Positions 32,294 to 41,563 of a stretch of DNA of 47,506 nucleotides are shown here, one piece after another. Position numbers and translations under genes: made by a program. Within the stretch, counting starts at the first letter, position 1, and the number at the start of each line of letters is the position of its first letter. The notes below the pieces were generated by a model. That model was not told the DNA's origin and made no database searches. It saw only the letters and a program-made list of their open reading frames with translations. Source of the DNA: an uncultured Eubacterium sp. (GTDB taxonomy: Bacteria; Bacillota; Clostridia; Oscillospirales; Acutalibacteraceae); the NCBI GenBank assembly GCA_905234495.1, contig CAJOHE010000012.1:1-47506 (forward strand), read 5' to 3'.

Positions 32294-33466
32294 TTACGCA
32301 TTTATTGCCAATCCCGCACTACTTAAGTACTCGTCAACCTTCGCAACATTCTCATTCTGGAAATTATCAAAGACATCGGAGTAAGTATCAAGCGTAACTT
32401 TTATATCCGTATGCCCTAACAGATTCTGCAATACCTTCGGCGGCATGCCCGACTCGATACAGCGGGTCGCATAGGTATGACGGAGGCTGTGTAGTGTTAA
32501 GTCACCGGGGATGGAATCTTCCTTAATGCCATAGGTTTCTACCACGCGCCGGAATTCTGCGTTAACAGAGGTAGTTGGTACAAGCGTGCCCTTCGTTGTA
32601 TGAAACAGCATTCCGTCCTTGGTTGGAACATAGTTCTTCAATACCTTATCAATCACGGGTTTTACCATTGTGTTGATAGGAACTTGCCTGTTGCCCTTAT
32701 CCGTTTTCGGCGAACTGTTCAGGAACGCTTCATTTCGTTCTCCCTTTGCGATGGTTTTATCAATATTGATAGAATTGAAATTGGTGTTAATATCCTTAAC
32801 GGAAAGAGCGTTGATTTCGCCCATACGCATTCCGGTAAACATAGATATCAGCATCTGATCGGCATAAAGCACCCGTTCGGTATTTATAACCTCAAGGAAC
32901 GCCTTTTGCTCATTCATCGTCATAGCACGGATTTTTCTCGGCTTCTTGGACGACTTCGGGCGGCGGACATCAAGCATAGGATTATCAATAATAATCTTAC
33001 GCCGTACTGCCTCCGCAAACCCCTGGTTAAGCATCATATGAATTTTACGGATAGTGGACTGCGAATAGTTAACCTTGGACAGTATTAACGCTTTCAGCAT
33101 TGTGGTGTCTATCTTCTGAACGGGAATATCGTTAATAGCAGCGCACTGCTTTAGAGTTTCAATATGACGGAAATAAGTCTGCTCCTGGATTTCATTCATA
33201 GCACGTTTTTCCGCTAATATCTGCTTCATAAGTTGTTCAAAGGTAATGGTAGATGCATCAACGAACTTGCCGGAGTAAATATCAAACTTAACCTTTTGCA
33301 TTTTCTCCTCAACCTCTTCAGGAGTATCGCCTAGAACAGTCTTACGAATACGCTTACCGCTTTCGTCCTTGCCGAGGTCAAGCTGTCCCATCCACTTTTT
33401 CTTATTCTCGATATAGAAGATACTGCCCTGACCGTAGTGATTTTTCGGCTTCTTTGCTTTTGCCAT
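32294..33466 (-). CDS. int: Tyrosine site-specific integrase
   Basis: The 390-residue phage-type integrase has an N-terminal arm-binding region (YGQGSIFYIENKKKWMGQLD), a SAM-like core-binding domain (about 70-170), and a catalytic domain. That domain has MFTGMRMGEINAL (first Arg), the beta-hairpin lysine near SSPKTDKGNRQ, LHSLRHTYATR (His and second Arg), LLGHTDIKVT and nucleophile Tyr in LDTYSDVF. All active residues are present. In-frame starts lie further upstream, but the ATG at 33466 has GGAGGTGAAG and matches the family. The 3' end points at the att repeat 83 bp away. It integrates and, with Xis, excises the element at tRNA-Pro. Confidence 0.95.
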   Translation of the reverse strand: MAKAKKPKNHYGQGSIFYIENKKKWMGQLDLGKDESGKRIRKTVLGDTPEEVEEKMQKVKFDIYSGKFVDASTITFEQLMKQILAEKRAMNEIQEQTYFRHIETLKQCAAINDIPVQKIDTTMLKALILSKVNYSQSTIRKIHMMLNQGFAEAVRRKIIIDNPMLDVRRPKSSKKPRKIRAMTMNEQKAFLEVINTERVLYADQMLISMFTGMRMGEINALSVKDINTNFNSINIDKTIAKGERNEAFLNSSPKTDKGNRQVPINTMVKPVIDKVLKNYVPTKDGMLFHTTKGTLVPTTSVNAEFRRVVETYGIKEDSIPGDLTLHSLRHTYATRCIESGMPPKVLQNLLGHTDIKVTLDTYSDVFDNFQNENVAKVDEYLSSAGLAINA

Positions 33467-33663
33467 AGTCTTCACCTCCGCTTGCATATTAACTCTTAAA
33501 AATGTCAATTACAAGTCTTTCGGTTAAGTTTGTTTTATTAGTCCCAAAAAGAGTACACATATGATAATCATCCTGTAGAACACCAAGCATTTTTATCGTT
33601 TTGCTTTCAAATGTCTATATTCTATGGTATAATCAGTATATCATTTAATAAGAAGGTATAATT

Positions 33664-36600
33664 ATGTTAAATACTGAGAAGAGAATGGATTTCATTATTT
33701 CCTACATTTCTGCATATGAAGCGAAAATAAAGTTGGCTAATAAAAATGGTCTATTTGATTCTGCCAAACTATTTGAATTATTTGCAAAAGAAATCTGTGA
33801 GTTGTGGTTTGACGAAGGATTTATAAATCTAAATGATATTAATCTTAATTATCCCTGCGTAGACCTTGTTTCTAGTAGCGGCAATATTTATGTGCAAGTT
33901 AGCACTCAAAAAGATATTCCAAGTAAGATAAAAGGAACACTTCAATCAATTGAAAAGAATAACGATCTCCATAAAATTGATAGACTTGTTTTTTTCGACT
34001 TGAGTAATGAAACAGAAAAAAATGTCAGAAAGTATTCTGGAGATAATAGAATAGGTAATATAGACTTTGAACCTAAAAACGATTTTATTACAACTAACAA
34101 AATAGTTAATAAAGCGAAGCATAATCTAGAGTTTCAGGAAAAACTTTTTTTATTACTAAAGAGCGAATTCAACACTTGTGAAGCCCTATCAAACGCCTTG
34201 GACAAAGCTATATGCGAAAGTAAAGACGTTGTATTGAAAAGCATTGAAACTTTAATTAATAGTGAATATGAAATCGACCGAAGCGAAATAATAAAAAAAA
34301 TCACTTCAAGCAATTCCCAATTCATTTGCGTTGAGGGAGAGGCAGGTAGCGGAAAATCTGTTATTTGTAAACAATCGATAGAGAACAGAGATATGGTTTT
34401 GTGTGCTCGTGCCGAACGGTTTACTCAAGAAAGTTCACTTGATGATATTTGGCATTTTGACATACAAAAAGCACTTGAGTGTTTAAATGGAAAACCTATT
34501 TGCTTCTATATTGATTCACTTGAGTTCATTGCCGATGCATCTAAGACAAAACTGGATTTATTACAATCATTGTATTCAGTTGTTTCCAAATTTGATAATG
34601 CTCAAATCATTACTTCGTGCAGAACAAACGATAAAACTGCTTTTGTAAAAATACACTCACTATATGCTGTTGAATCAATACTTGTACCAGAGTTAACAAG
34701 TGCTGAACTTAAAAAAATTGAAACAACATATCCTATTGTCAAAAAAATGTTTAATAACCCGGCATATTCACTTTTAGTAAGAACGCCTTTCTATATTAAC
34801 ATCATAGTAAGCAATATAACGGATTATAACAGCATTAATGATGAATCGCAACTTCGAGACTATATATGGGAAAATGTAATATGCTTAAAAGGTAAACTTT
34901 CAAATTGTGATTTTAGTTTAAATGATGTAACGGAAACCATAAATGCCATTGCATTTCAAAGAGCAAAAGCATTTTCCGTAGGAGTACATGAGTCTCAACT
35001 GAACTCAAGAGTAGTAAAAAAACTTATATCTGAAGGAGTTGTCACTTCTAATAATCAATATATCCGTTTGAAATATGATATATTTGAAGACATATGTTTT
35101 GAAAAACGCTTGGACATTATGTTTGACGAATGTAAGGGCGTTTATTCTGATTTCTTTATGAAAATAGAAGAATTTGGTAGATGTGCATATAGAAGATATC
35201 AGATATGGGTTGCAAATAAACTATTAAACAGAACCAATAGAGATAAGTTTTTATACAGTATTATTTTTTCAAATAACACTCCAAAAAAATGGACAGAACA
35301 AACTGAGATCGGCATAGTGAAATCTCGGTTTTGCTCTGATTTCTTTTATGATCAAGAAACAAATATTATGAGTGAAAATAAGATGGAGGAATTTATTGAT
35401 GCCGTTAATCTGTATGCATTCGAGCCTAGCATATTATTTGAAAATGAATACCAATATTTATTAACAAGTCCCATTGGCGCAGGAAGAATTGACCTAATTA
35501 ATCTAGTGTTCAAACATAACGTGTATAAAGGAAATGTTATTAATTCTGATAAAATTCAAAAACTGTGTTGGGACTATTCTCAGAGCATAGAGTTTGATAA
35601 GAAGACTGCAACTTACTGTTGCGAAATATTAGAATTCTATTTAGAGAACCAGCTCAATGAGGCGTTTCTAAAGTCTTCTCATAATAACAAGAACTTCTAT
35701 AAGAGTCTATCAGCATTATACATAATGTCAGAGTTTTCTTCTGAATGGATAAAAGATTTATGGAGTAGACTGGTTGATTATTTACATGATACGGATGAAA
35801 GCCTTATTAGCATTGGACACGATATTGCTGATTACACACTAAAAAACACAGCAGTAAATTTAGTGAAATATTTACCGGCAGAACTCTGTAATCTAGCTAG
35901 TGAATATTGGACTGTTTCAACAAATAATGACGATAGGTTATACTATGATTTAGAACTGTCAAACTGCTCATATTTCGGCTTAAACAAATATGCAGAGAAC
36001 TATGAGCATGACTTGAATTCTTTAAAAGAATATCATTTTTTTAGTGTACTGTTGCGACACAATTTCAAAATTGGATTTGAATGGGCTATTAGTTTCTTAA
36101 ACAACGCATCTAAGGTGTTTTCAGAGAATAATAACGAATCTACAAAAACAATAGATTTGTATTTTGCTGATAACGATAATCATAGACAATACTATGGGAA
36201 TGTGGTTATGTGGTTAGCTGGGACCATGGAACGTCCTCTTCCGTTATTGTTGAGTGATATTGTATTTATTCTCAAAGAAACAATTATTAGTAGTTTAAAA
36301 ATGATAAACAAAAACCGAGATTCACTTACTACAATTGCATATAGCATTAAAGAAACGATATATTCTAAATGCAATAATATACTCTTGTTTACTATCATTG
36401 AAGATATTGGCACTAGCTATATCGAAGAACTACCCGGATATGCTTTGGAATTATCTTCAGAAATAGACTTAATCAACTGGGATATACAAAGATATCACGA
36501 ACAAAACCCAAACGGCACTCTCATCCGATTAAAACAAGAATTCTTTAGAACTGTCGGTATGCCTAATATAACCGGAAGATACGATACAGGAACAAAAATG

Positions 36601-38412
36601 ACTATGACTCTTCAGGAATATGTGGCAAAGTCTCAGTTTTTAAGTGATGAAACCCGAAACAGGGTCTACAAATATTTGGATTACTTGTACTTCAAATATC
36701 CGAATACGGTTGATAATGCAGAAGATAATCTTCAGGTTCAGAAAATGGATTTTCGTAAGACAGATATCGAAAGAGTTGACGAAGAACGAGTTGCAATAAG
36801 TCCGCAAATAACAGGAGAAGCACAAAAAGTAGTAGAAAGAGTAAGAGAATCAAGCAAGTCGCAAAGAGAAATAGAAGCGTTGACTAATGAATTTTGTGAG
36901 ATTTACAACAACGACAAATCTAACACTGTAGCAATATCATCGATCATTTATAGAATACTAGAAACGTCAAACGATTTAGAAAAATATATTCAATTCAGTA
37001 AAAATATTATTGTGATGATTTTAGCTTGTTTTAATGATGAAAATCTTGAATCTAAAACACGTTCGGATTTTTGTATTTATTGGATTACGGGCATTGAAAG
37101 AATGATTGCGGGAGAATCGTTTATTTTTGAAAGAGAAACATTATCAGTTTTATTTAAACAGATTTATTCTAATATCGATCTTGAAACCAAAAACAGAATA
37201 AAACAGATTTTGTTATCTCTATGTTTGTACCATGACCAAGACGGTCGAATAAGCAATCTAAAACCAATCGCCATACAACACCTGCAAACAGACGCTAAAA
37301 CTGCTCAGGCTATATTTAACACTATTGTGATGCTTGCAAAAGATGAAATGGAACATCAAAAGTTCAACTATAGTTATTTAGTCAAGACTGGCAGAGGTGA
37401 TGAAGTAGAGTTTAAGCCTAACATAACAAATAAGTTATCAGGTGTTGATTACTATTTGCAACAAGATGGAAAGCCATTATACCACAGTTTAAAAGAACAA
37501 CTAATAACAGAATACCTTTATAATAATAAAATAGTAGATTACTCATATTTTAATATGCAGGACTACGATATTCACACAATTTATAATGTGTGTAATTGTG
37601 GTTTAAACTTTAACGACAATAATTATTATATTGTAATAGACAGTGTTATTAATTGTTTGTTTAGTATATGGCAAACTAGTGCTAAACGGAATTGTCGTGA
37701 ACACAACATTAAAGCATATGAGTTACATAATCTAAGTCGCTCCTTATATAATGAGTTATTCAACGATAAAGATAAAGTGTTTAATGTTTTGTTTAATGAT
37801 CGTGAGTTTTTATGTTACAGTAGAGACATAATTGACTTTAACCACGATATATTTAGTGATCTATTGGCTACCTACTATGATGCTTATAACAACAAACCCA
37901 AACGGAAAGAATGTGAGCAAATCATAAAAAAGCTCGAAAGCGAGATCGAGGATTGTGTAACTATTGATACAATGCAGCGTGAATTATTTAAGTTGCTGAT
38001 TTTTTCGTTGAAAGGTTATGAGGGCGACTGGAGTAAATGTAAAACCTATTATTCTTTCAGTGATAAACAATTTCTGAACGAAATGTTTTCAAAATATGGA
38101 AAATATCATTTTAGAGGTTTTATAGAGACTATAATGCAAATGAATATTAAAGAATTGTTGCCAGAAGTTATTATTTCCATTAACGCTTCATTTGAAGGAG
38201 CAATGAGTATTAATAAAATCAACTTTGAAGACGATGTAAAACGGCTTATGAATACATTGGAATTTATTGTTGTAAAAGCTTTTGTGGATAATAACGACGC
38301 AATTAAAATGGATATAGAACTGACTAATGCATTCGAAAGCATACTCAAAAATCTGATAAAATATAACAGCGAACAAGCGGCGATAATACTGGATGAATTT
38401 AGAGTTCATTAA
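33664..38412 (+). CDS. Giant putative SMEK-type nuclease / STAND-like P-loop NTPase (candidate antiphage protein)
   Basis: The 1582-residue protein is the largest cargo gene. Residues about 1-100 resemble the SMEK domain (PD-(D/E)xK-like): E38 in a helix, INLNYPCVDL with D67, and IYVQVSTQKD with Q78, S80 and K83. A P-loop NTPase follows, with Walker A VEGEAGSGKSVIC (G225-S232, K231), Walker B ICFYID284 and ITSCRTND as a sensor-like arginine motif. The remaining 1100 residues look alpha-helical and lack known motifs, like the repeat sensors of STAND (Avs-type) defence ATPases. Such proteins sense phage proteins and then activate the nuclease. The gene is very AT-rich, stands alone with its own -10 (TATAAT) and AAGGT ribosome binding site, and is typical island cargo. 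Domain calls are by eye. Confidence 0.75.
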   Translation: MLNTEKRMDFIISYISAYEAKIKLANKNGLFDSAKLFELFAKEICELWFDEGFINLNDINLNYPCVDLVSSSGNIYVQVSTQKDIPSKIKGTLQSIEKNNDLHKIDRLVFFDLSNETEKNVRKYSGDNRIGNIDFEPKNDFITTNKIVNKAKHNLEFQEKLFLLLKSEFNTCEALSNALDKAICESKDVVLKSIETLINSEYEIDRSEIIKKITSSNSQFICVEGEAGSGKSVICKQSIENRDMVLCARAERFTQESSLDDIWHFDIQKALECLNGKPICFYIDSLEFIADASKTKLDLLQSLYSVVSKFDNAQIITSCRTNDKTAFVKIHSLYAVESILVPELTSAELKKIETTYPIVKKMFNNPAYSLLVRTPFYINIIVSNITDYNSINDESQLRDYIWENVICLKGKLSNCDFSLNDVTETINAIAFQRAKAFSVGVHESQLNSRVVKKLISEGVVTSNNQYIRLKYDIFEDICFEKRLDIMFDECKGVYSDFFMKIEEFGRCAYRRYQIWVANKLLNRTNRDKFLYSIIFSNNTPKKWTEQTEIGIVKSRFCSDFFYDQETNIMSENKMEEFIDAVNLYAFEPSILFENEYQYLLTSPIGAGRIDLINLVFKHNVYKGNVINSDKIQKLCWDYSQSIEFDKKTATYCCEILEFYLENQLNEAFLKSSHNNKNFYKSLSALYIMSEFSSEWIKDLWSRLVDYLHDTDESLISIGHDIADYTLKNTAVNLVKYLPAELCNLASEYWTVSTNNDDRLYYDLELSNCSYFGLNKYAENYEHDLNSLKEYHFFSVLLRHNFKIGFEWAISFLNNASKVFSENNNESTKTIDLYFADNDNHRQYYGNVVMWLAGTMERPLPLLLSDIVFILKETIISSLKMINKNRDSLTTIAYSIKETIYSKCNNILLFTIIEDIGTSYIEELPGYALELSSEIDLINWDIQRYHEQNPNGTLIRLKQEFFRTVGMPNITGRYDTGTKMTMTLQEYVAKSQFLSDETRNRVYKYLDYLYFKYPNTVDNAEDNLQVQKMDFRKTDIERVDEERVAISPQITGEAQKVVERVRESSKSQREIEALTNEFCEIYNNDKSNTVAISSIIYRILETSNDLEKYIQFSKNIIVMILACFNDENLESKTRSDFCIYWITGIERMIAGESFIFERETLSVLFKQIYSNIDLETKNRIKQILLSLCLYHDQDGRISNLKPIAIQHLQTDAKTAQAIFNTIVMLAKDEMEHQKFNYSYLVKTGRGDEVEFKPNITNKLSGVDYYLQQDGKPLYHSLKEQLITEYLYNNKIVDYSYFNMQDYDIHTIYNVCNCGLNFNDNNYYIVIDSVINCLFSIWQTSAKRNCREHNIKAYELHNLSRSLYNELFNDKDKVFNVLFNDREFLCYSRDIIDFNHDIFSDLLATYYDAYNNKPKRKECEQIIKKLESEIEDCVTIDTMQRELFKLLIFSLKGYEGDWSKCKTYYSFSDKQFLNEMFSKYGKYHFRGFIETIMQMNIKELLPEVIISINASFEGAMSINKINFEDDVKRLMNTLEFIVVKAFVDNNDAIKMDIELTNAFESILKNLIKYNSEQAAIILDEFRVH

Positions 38413-38513
38413 ACGCTTAATTACTTTATACGAACTATTAAAGGTTTCTGAAAATTCTTCTGGACTTTGGACGGTAGTTGTGATATTGGTGTTTGTTACA
38501 AGGAGGTGGCAAA

Positions 38514-38765
38514 ATGCCGAACACAATTGTTGAAACTATACTCAACCCAAAGTATCAGAAGGAATATAATTTCAGGAACCTGGCTGACAAGGTTGAACTG
38601 TGCGAGAAACTGAAACATCTGGAAGCGGAGATAACGACGCAGCTTGACCGTGAGCACAAAAGGATGTTCACCGAGTATGCGGAGTGCTGGGACAAGCTTC
38701 ACACCGAACTAAGTCTCGACACCTTCACCTCAGGAATGAAGTTCGCAGAAATACATAACAGATAA
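38514..38765 (+). CDS. Small DUF6809-like protein
   Basis: The 83-residue protein starts at the ATG behind a perfect AAGGAGGTG; a longer in-frame start overlaps that site. The visible pattern is a helical segment with TQLDREHKRMFTEYAECWDK and a C-terminal DTFTSGMKFAEI. It resembles DUF6809 proteins, which are frequent in Firmicutes mobile elements and usually end ...FieGFrlGa. Function is unknown. It is followed by a terminator. Confidence 0.65.
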   Translation: MPNTIVETILNPKYQKEYNFRNLADKVELCEKLKHLEAEITTQLDREHKRMFTEYAECWDKLHTELSLDTFTSGMKFAEIHNR

Positions 38766-38772
38766 AAAACAG

Positions 38773-38800
38773 GGGCGGCGTGATGCCGCCCTTGTTGTAT
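38773..38800 (+). terminator. Terminator of the DUF6809-like gene
   Basis: GGGCGGC and GCCGCCC form a 7-bp GC stem around GTGAT, followed by TTGTTGTATT. Confidence 0.7.
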
Positions 38801-39215
38801 TACAACTTGTATATTTTTACAATGACTGTTTATAGAGTGACAAGCCGCTGTCTAAAAATAACACACAGACCAAGACATACTTGTATTCCCGAAGAGAACA
38901 CCCCAAAAATGACTTTTTCAAGAGCGCATAATAATACAAATTGTAATAGAAAACCGTTTCTCTTTGTTAGTGGATATGTAGTCACGCTTTTGGCAGTTTT
39001 TTCATCAGAGTTCTTAAGGTAGTTACACCTTATTCGGCGTTTCAGGGGTTGAAAGCGTGACGGTAACCGATTTTAGCGAACAGAAACAACGGAAGCTAAG
39101 CCGTAATACATATACTTGAAGCTGAAAGGCTAACTTTCAAATTTGCCAAGCGTAGACCAATTCTTTTTTGCCGAAAATCGCCTTATAAATCGTAGAACGA
39201 TTTTTTCTATGAAAT
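38801..39215. other. 415-bp gene-poor stretch, probably decayed coding remnants
   Basis: No supportable gene is seen. Short plus-strand reading segments around 39010-39200, interrupted by stops and a frame change (for example YSAFQGLKA near 39030 and LEAERLTFKFAKRRP near 39115-39160), look like the eroded end of a former gene. I cannot name it. Confidence 0.35.
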
Positions 39216-39244
39216 TTGCAATATATGTTTGCTTGTGGTAAAAT
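39216..39244 (+). promoter_or_regulatory. Promoter of the NUDIX-ASCH-S51-PPase gene row
   Basis: TTGCAA (39216-39221) and TAAAAT (39239-39244) are 17 bp apart, 28 bp before the ATG. Confidence 0.6.
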
Positions 39245-39272
39245 GAACACATAACTATTGGGCGGTGAGATA

Positions 39273-39745
39273 ATGGAAGCTAAAATAAGAAATATGGCTA
39301 CGATTTACATTCGCAGAGACGATGAAATGCTAATGTTATACCGTATCGGCTCTAAGGTTGTCGATGAATGTTTTTGCGGCGTTGGCGGTCATTTTAAGGA
39401 AAAAGAAATGAAAGATGCAAAAGCCGCTGTTCTTCGTGAGATGAAAGAAGAAATACGATTAACCGAGAAGGATTTGGACAATCTTTCACTTCGTTATATC
39501 GGGCTTCGGAATGTTGGAGACGATACTTCTTTGCTGATTTAAAAGAAACTGCAAAACTCACTATGAAATGTAACGAAGGTATTTTGCAGTGGATTCCGTT
39601 TGATAAATTGATGGAAAAAGAAATGCCGGTTACTGCGAAGTATTGTATTGAGCATTATCTTGCAGAAGGCATGAATAATGCAAAGGTTTATGTAATAACC
39701 GTTAACTGCGATAACACAAGTGTTATAGAATTAAGTGAAACATAA
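39273..39745 (+). pseudogene. Frameshifted NUDIX hydrolase (8-oxo-dGTP diphosphatase-like)
   Basis: The first part (39273-39542) encodes MATIYIRRDDEMLMLYRIGS and a NUDIX box of the mutT-like type with a two-residue insertion (GGHFKEKE through REMKEEI). After GDDTSLLI it stops. In the next frame the sequence continues from about 39529 with YFFADLKETAKLTMKCNEGI and LQWIPFDKL to a stop at 39745, which is the normal C-terminal half. So one or more bases (probably a short segment before YFFADLK) have been lost near 39525-39532. Either the gene is broken or there is a sequencing error. The start at 39273 follows GGGCGGTGAG. Confidence 0.8.
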
Positions 39746-40076
39746 AAATATGATTATGAAATTATACGAAGAACCGTTTGAAAAAATAAAAAGTGGAGAA
39801 AAGACTATTGAACTTCGTCTTTATGACGAAAAGCGGCGTAAGATAAAAGTTGGTGAAAGTATTTGCTTTAAGTCAAAAACAGATAAACTGACTGCTACGG
39901 TTAAGGCGCTACATATTTTCAAAGATTTTGAAGAACTGTATGCGGCGTTACCGCTTGATAAATGCGGTTATGCTCCGAACGAGATTTCAACCGCCTCGCC
40001 CGAGGATATGCTTGAATACTATTCTAAAGAGCAGATTGAAAAGTACGGCGTTGTAGGGATTGAAATAGAGATTTAA
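39735..40076 (+). CDS. ASCH-domain protein
   Basis: The 113-residue protein is a complete ASCH domain. It has KLYEEPFEKIKSGEKTIELR, LYDEKRRKIKVGESICF and the C-terminal YGVVGIEIEI. ASCH domains are PUA-related beta-barrels thought to bind RNA or modified nucleotides, and some hydrolyse N4-acetylcytidine. The start may be the GTG at 39735, overlapping the NUDIX stop, or ATGs at 39750 and 39756; none has a clear ribosome binding site, which suggests coupling to the upstream gene. It is followed closely by a peptidase S51 gene. Confidence 0.85.
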   Translation: MKHKNMIMKLYEEPFEKIKSGEKTIELRLYDEKRRKIKVGESICFKSKTDKLTATVKALHIFKDFEELYAALPLDKCGYAPNEISTASPEDMLEYYSKEQIEKYGVVGIEIEI

Positions 40077-40086
40077 GGTGAAAACT

Positions 40087-40671
40087 ATGGTTGTGTTAAC
40101 GTCAAATGGCTTAACTTCAAATAAGCTGATTAAAGAAATAAAACCATATATGAAAAATCTACAAAAAGCGGTTATTATTACAACCGCTTCATTCCCTTAT
40201 AAAGAAAACAAGCACATTCCCCGAATAACTAAAGAATTAAAGCATTTAGGTTTGTCGGTAGATTACTTTGATTTTGATACTGACGAACCCGAATTATTAT
40301 TGCAGTATGATGTGATAGAAATTAACGGGGGAAATCCGTTTTATCTGCTTGCAGCAATTAAAAAGGCTTATGCTGAAACGCTGATTAAGCGGATATCTAA
40401 AGAAAAACTTTTAATTGGAATCAGTGCAGGTTCCATTATTATGCAAAAGGATATGAATCTGATTGCTGAGTTTACCCCCGAAATGAATGATACAGTAAAT
40501 CTACCTGATTTTTCAGCACTTGGGATTGTCGATGTACAAATCATTCCTCACTATCAAAGGTTTATTCATAGATTTGACAGATTTGAGCAGCGAATCAAAA
40601 AATATGAACTTGATAATAATTGCAGTGTTCTTCGTATGGATGATGGTGATGGATTGTTTGTTGAGGTATAA
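40087..40671 (+). CDS. Peptidase S51 (dipeptidase E-like) family protein
   Basis: The 194-residue protein has the class I glutamine amidotransferase-like fold of S51 peptidases. It carries AVIITTASFPYKENK, the oxyanion motif IEINGGNPFYLL, the nucleophile elbow IGISAGSIIM with the catalytic serine, and PHYQRFIHR with the histidine. The family cleaves N-terminal aspartyl dipeptides or cyanophycin. The ATG at 40087 has AAGGTG seven bases before it and is preferred to a GTG three codons upstream. It is in one row with ASCH and the PPase/NUDIX gene, so co-transcription is likely. Confidence 0.85.
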   Translation: MVVLTSNGLTSNKLIKEIKPYMKNLQKAVIITTASFPYKENKHIPRITKELKHLGLSVDYFDFDTDEPELLLQYDVIEINGGNPFYLLAAIKKAYAETLIKRISKEKLLIGISAGSIIMQKDMNLIAEFTPEMNDTVNLPDFSALGIVDVQIIPHYQRFIHRFDRFEQRIKKYELDNNCSVLRMDDGDGLFVEV

Positions 40672-40674
40672 TAA

Positions 40675-41421
40675 ATGCTTGGTAAAAAAGTTAAAGTAAC
40701 GGTTGACAGACCACTCGGTACATATCATCCGAAACATAAGGATTTAAACTATCCTATAAACTACGGATATATTGACGGAATTATTGCACCTGACGGCGAA
40801 GAGCAGGATGCATATATTCTCGGCGTTGATAAGCCCGTTTCTGAATTTGAAGGCGTTGTGATTGCCATTATCCACAGAAACAATGATGTTGAGGAAAAGT
40901 GGGTAGTCGCACCGGAAGGCATCATCTTTACAAAGGAAGAAATTGAAACCGCCGTATATTTTCAGGAACAGTATTTTGATTCTGAAATTATTATGTGCGA
41001 AGTAAAGATTTATGAAACTGCGCCTGACGATCAACTTAAATTCGCTGTAATTGTAGCAAAGTCAAACGGAAAATGGGTGTTTTGTAAACACAGGGATCGG
41101 GAAACTTATGAATCTCCGGGCGGTCGCAGAGACGCAGGCGAAAGCATAATGGAAACAGCACGCCGTGAACTCTACGAAGAAACGGGTGCAATAAAATACG
41201 ATATTAAGCCTGTTTGTTATTACTCGGTTACTATTCCGAACGTCTTTGACGGCAAAGAAACCTTCGGTCTGCTGTGCTACGCTGATATAACTGAATTTGA
41301 AAAAGAACTGCACTGCGAAATAGAAAAAGTTATTATAACGGATGAATTACCTGACAACTGGACTTATCCGTTAACGCAGCGGTTTTTATTAAATGAGCTT
41401 GAAAAAAGGAATATCATATAA
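40675..41421 (+). CDS. Inorganic pyrophosphatase-like domain fused to NUDIX hydrolase
   Basis: The 248-residue protein has two parts. Residues 1 to about 115 resemble a family I inorganic pyrophosphatase (VTVDRPLGTYHPKHKDLNYP, then INYGYIDG and QDAYILGVDKPV). Residues about 118-248 are a NUDIX domain with an exact box GRRDAGESIMETARRELYEE followed by TGA-type residues. The pair may hydrolyse a nucleoside diphosphate derivative and act on a phosphate product, but no substrate can be read. The ribosome binding site GAGGT is followed by an ATG 3 bp after the S51 stop. A terminator ends the row. Confidence 0.88.
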   Translation: MLGKKVKVTVDRPLGTYHPKHKDLNYPINYGYIDGIIAPDGEEQDAYILGVDKPVSEFEGVVIAIIHRNNDVEEKWVVAPEGIIFTKEEIETAVYFQEQYFDSEIIMCEVKIYETAPDDQLKFAVIVAKSNGKWVFCKHRDRETYESPGGRRDAGESIMETARRELYEETGAIKYDIKPVCYYSVTIPNVFDGKETFGLLCYADITEFEKELHCEIEKVIITDELPDNWTYPLTQRFLLNELEKRNII

Positions 41422-41450
41422 GCCGAGGAATCCTCGGCTATACTTTTTTA
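41421..41450 (+). terminator. Terminator of the NUDIX-ASCH-S51-PPase row
   Basis: AGCCGAGG and CCTCGGCT form an 8-bp stem around AAT, followed shortly by TTTTTT. Confidence 0.8.
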
Positions 41451-41479
41451 TGACAATTCTACCAATGGTTGAATTGTTT

Positions 41480-41523
41480 TCAATAATTAAGTTATTGAGA
41501 TAGTGTTGCAATTGCGCTATTAT
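41480..41523 (+). promoter_or_regulatory. Promoter and possible autoregulatory operator of the XRE gene
   Basis: TTGAGA (41495-41500) and TATTAT (41518-41523) have a 17-bp spacer. The inverted repeat TCAATAA-TTAAG-TTATTGA (41480-41498) overlaps the -35. That is a plausible binding site for the XRE protein encoded next. Confidence 0.55.
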
Positions 41524-41563
41524 TAAGTCAGACGGTACCGCCAATAATTATTGAGGTGAAAAA

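Noticed and set aside
38780..39022. An 80-codon open frame after the DUF6809-like gene
   Set aside because: It starts inside the terminator hairpin, lacks a ribosome binding site, and its translation shows no family features. The area looks like decayed sequence.
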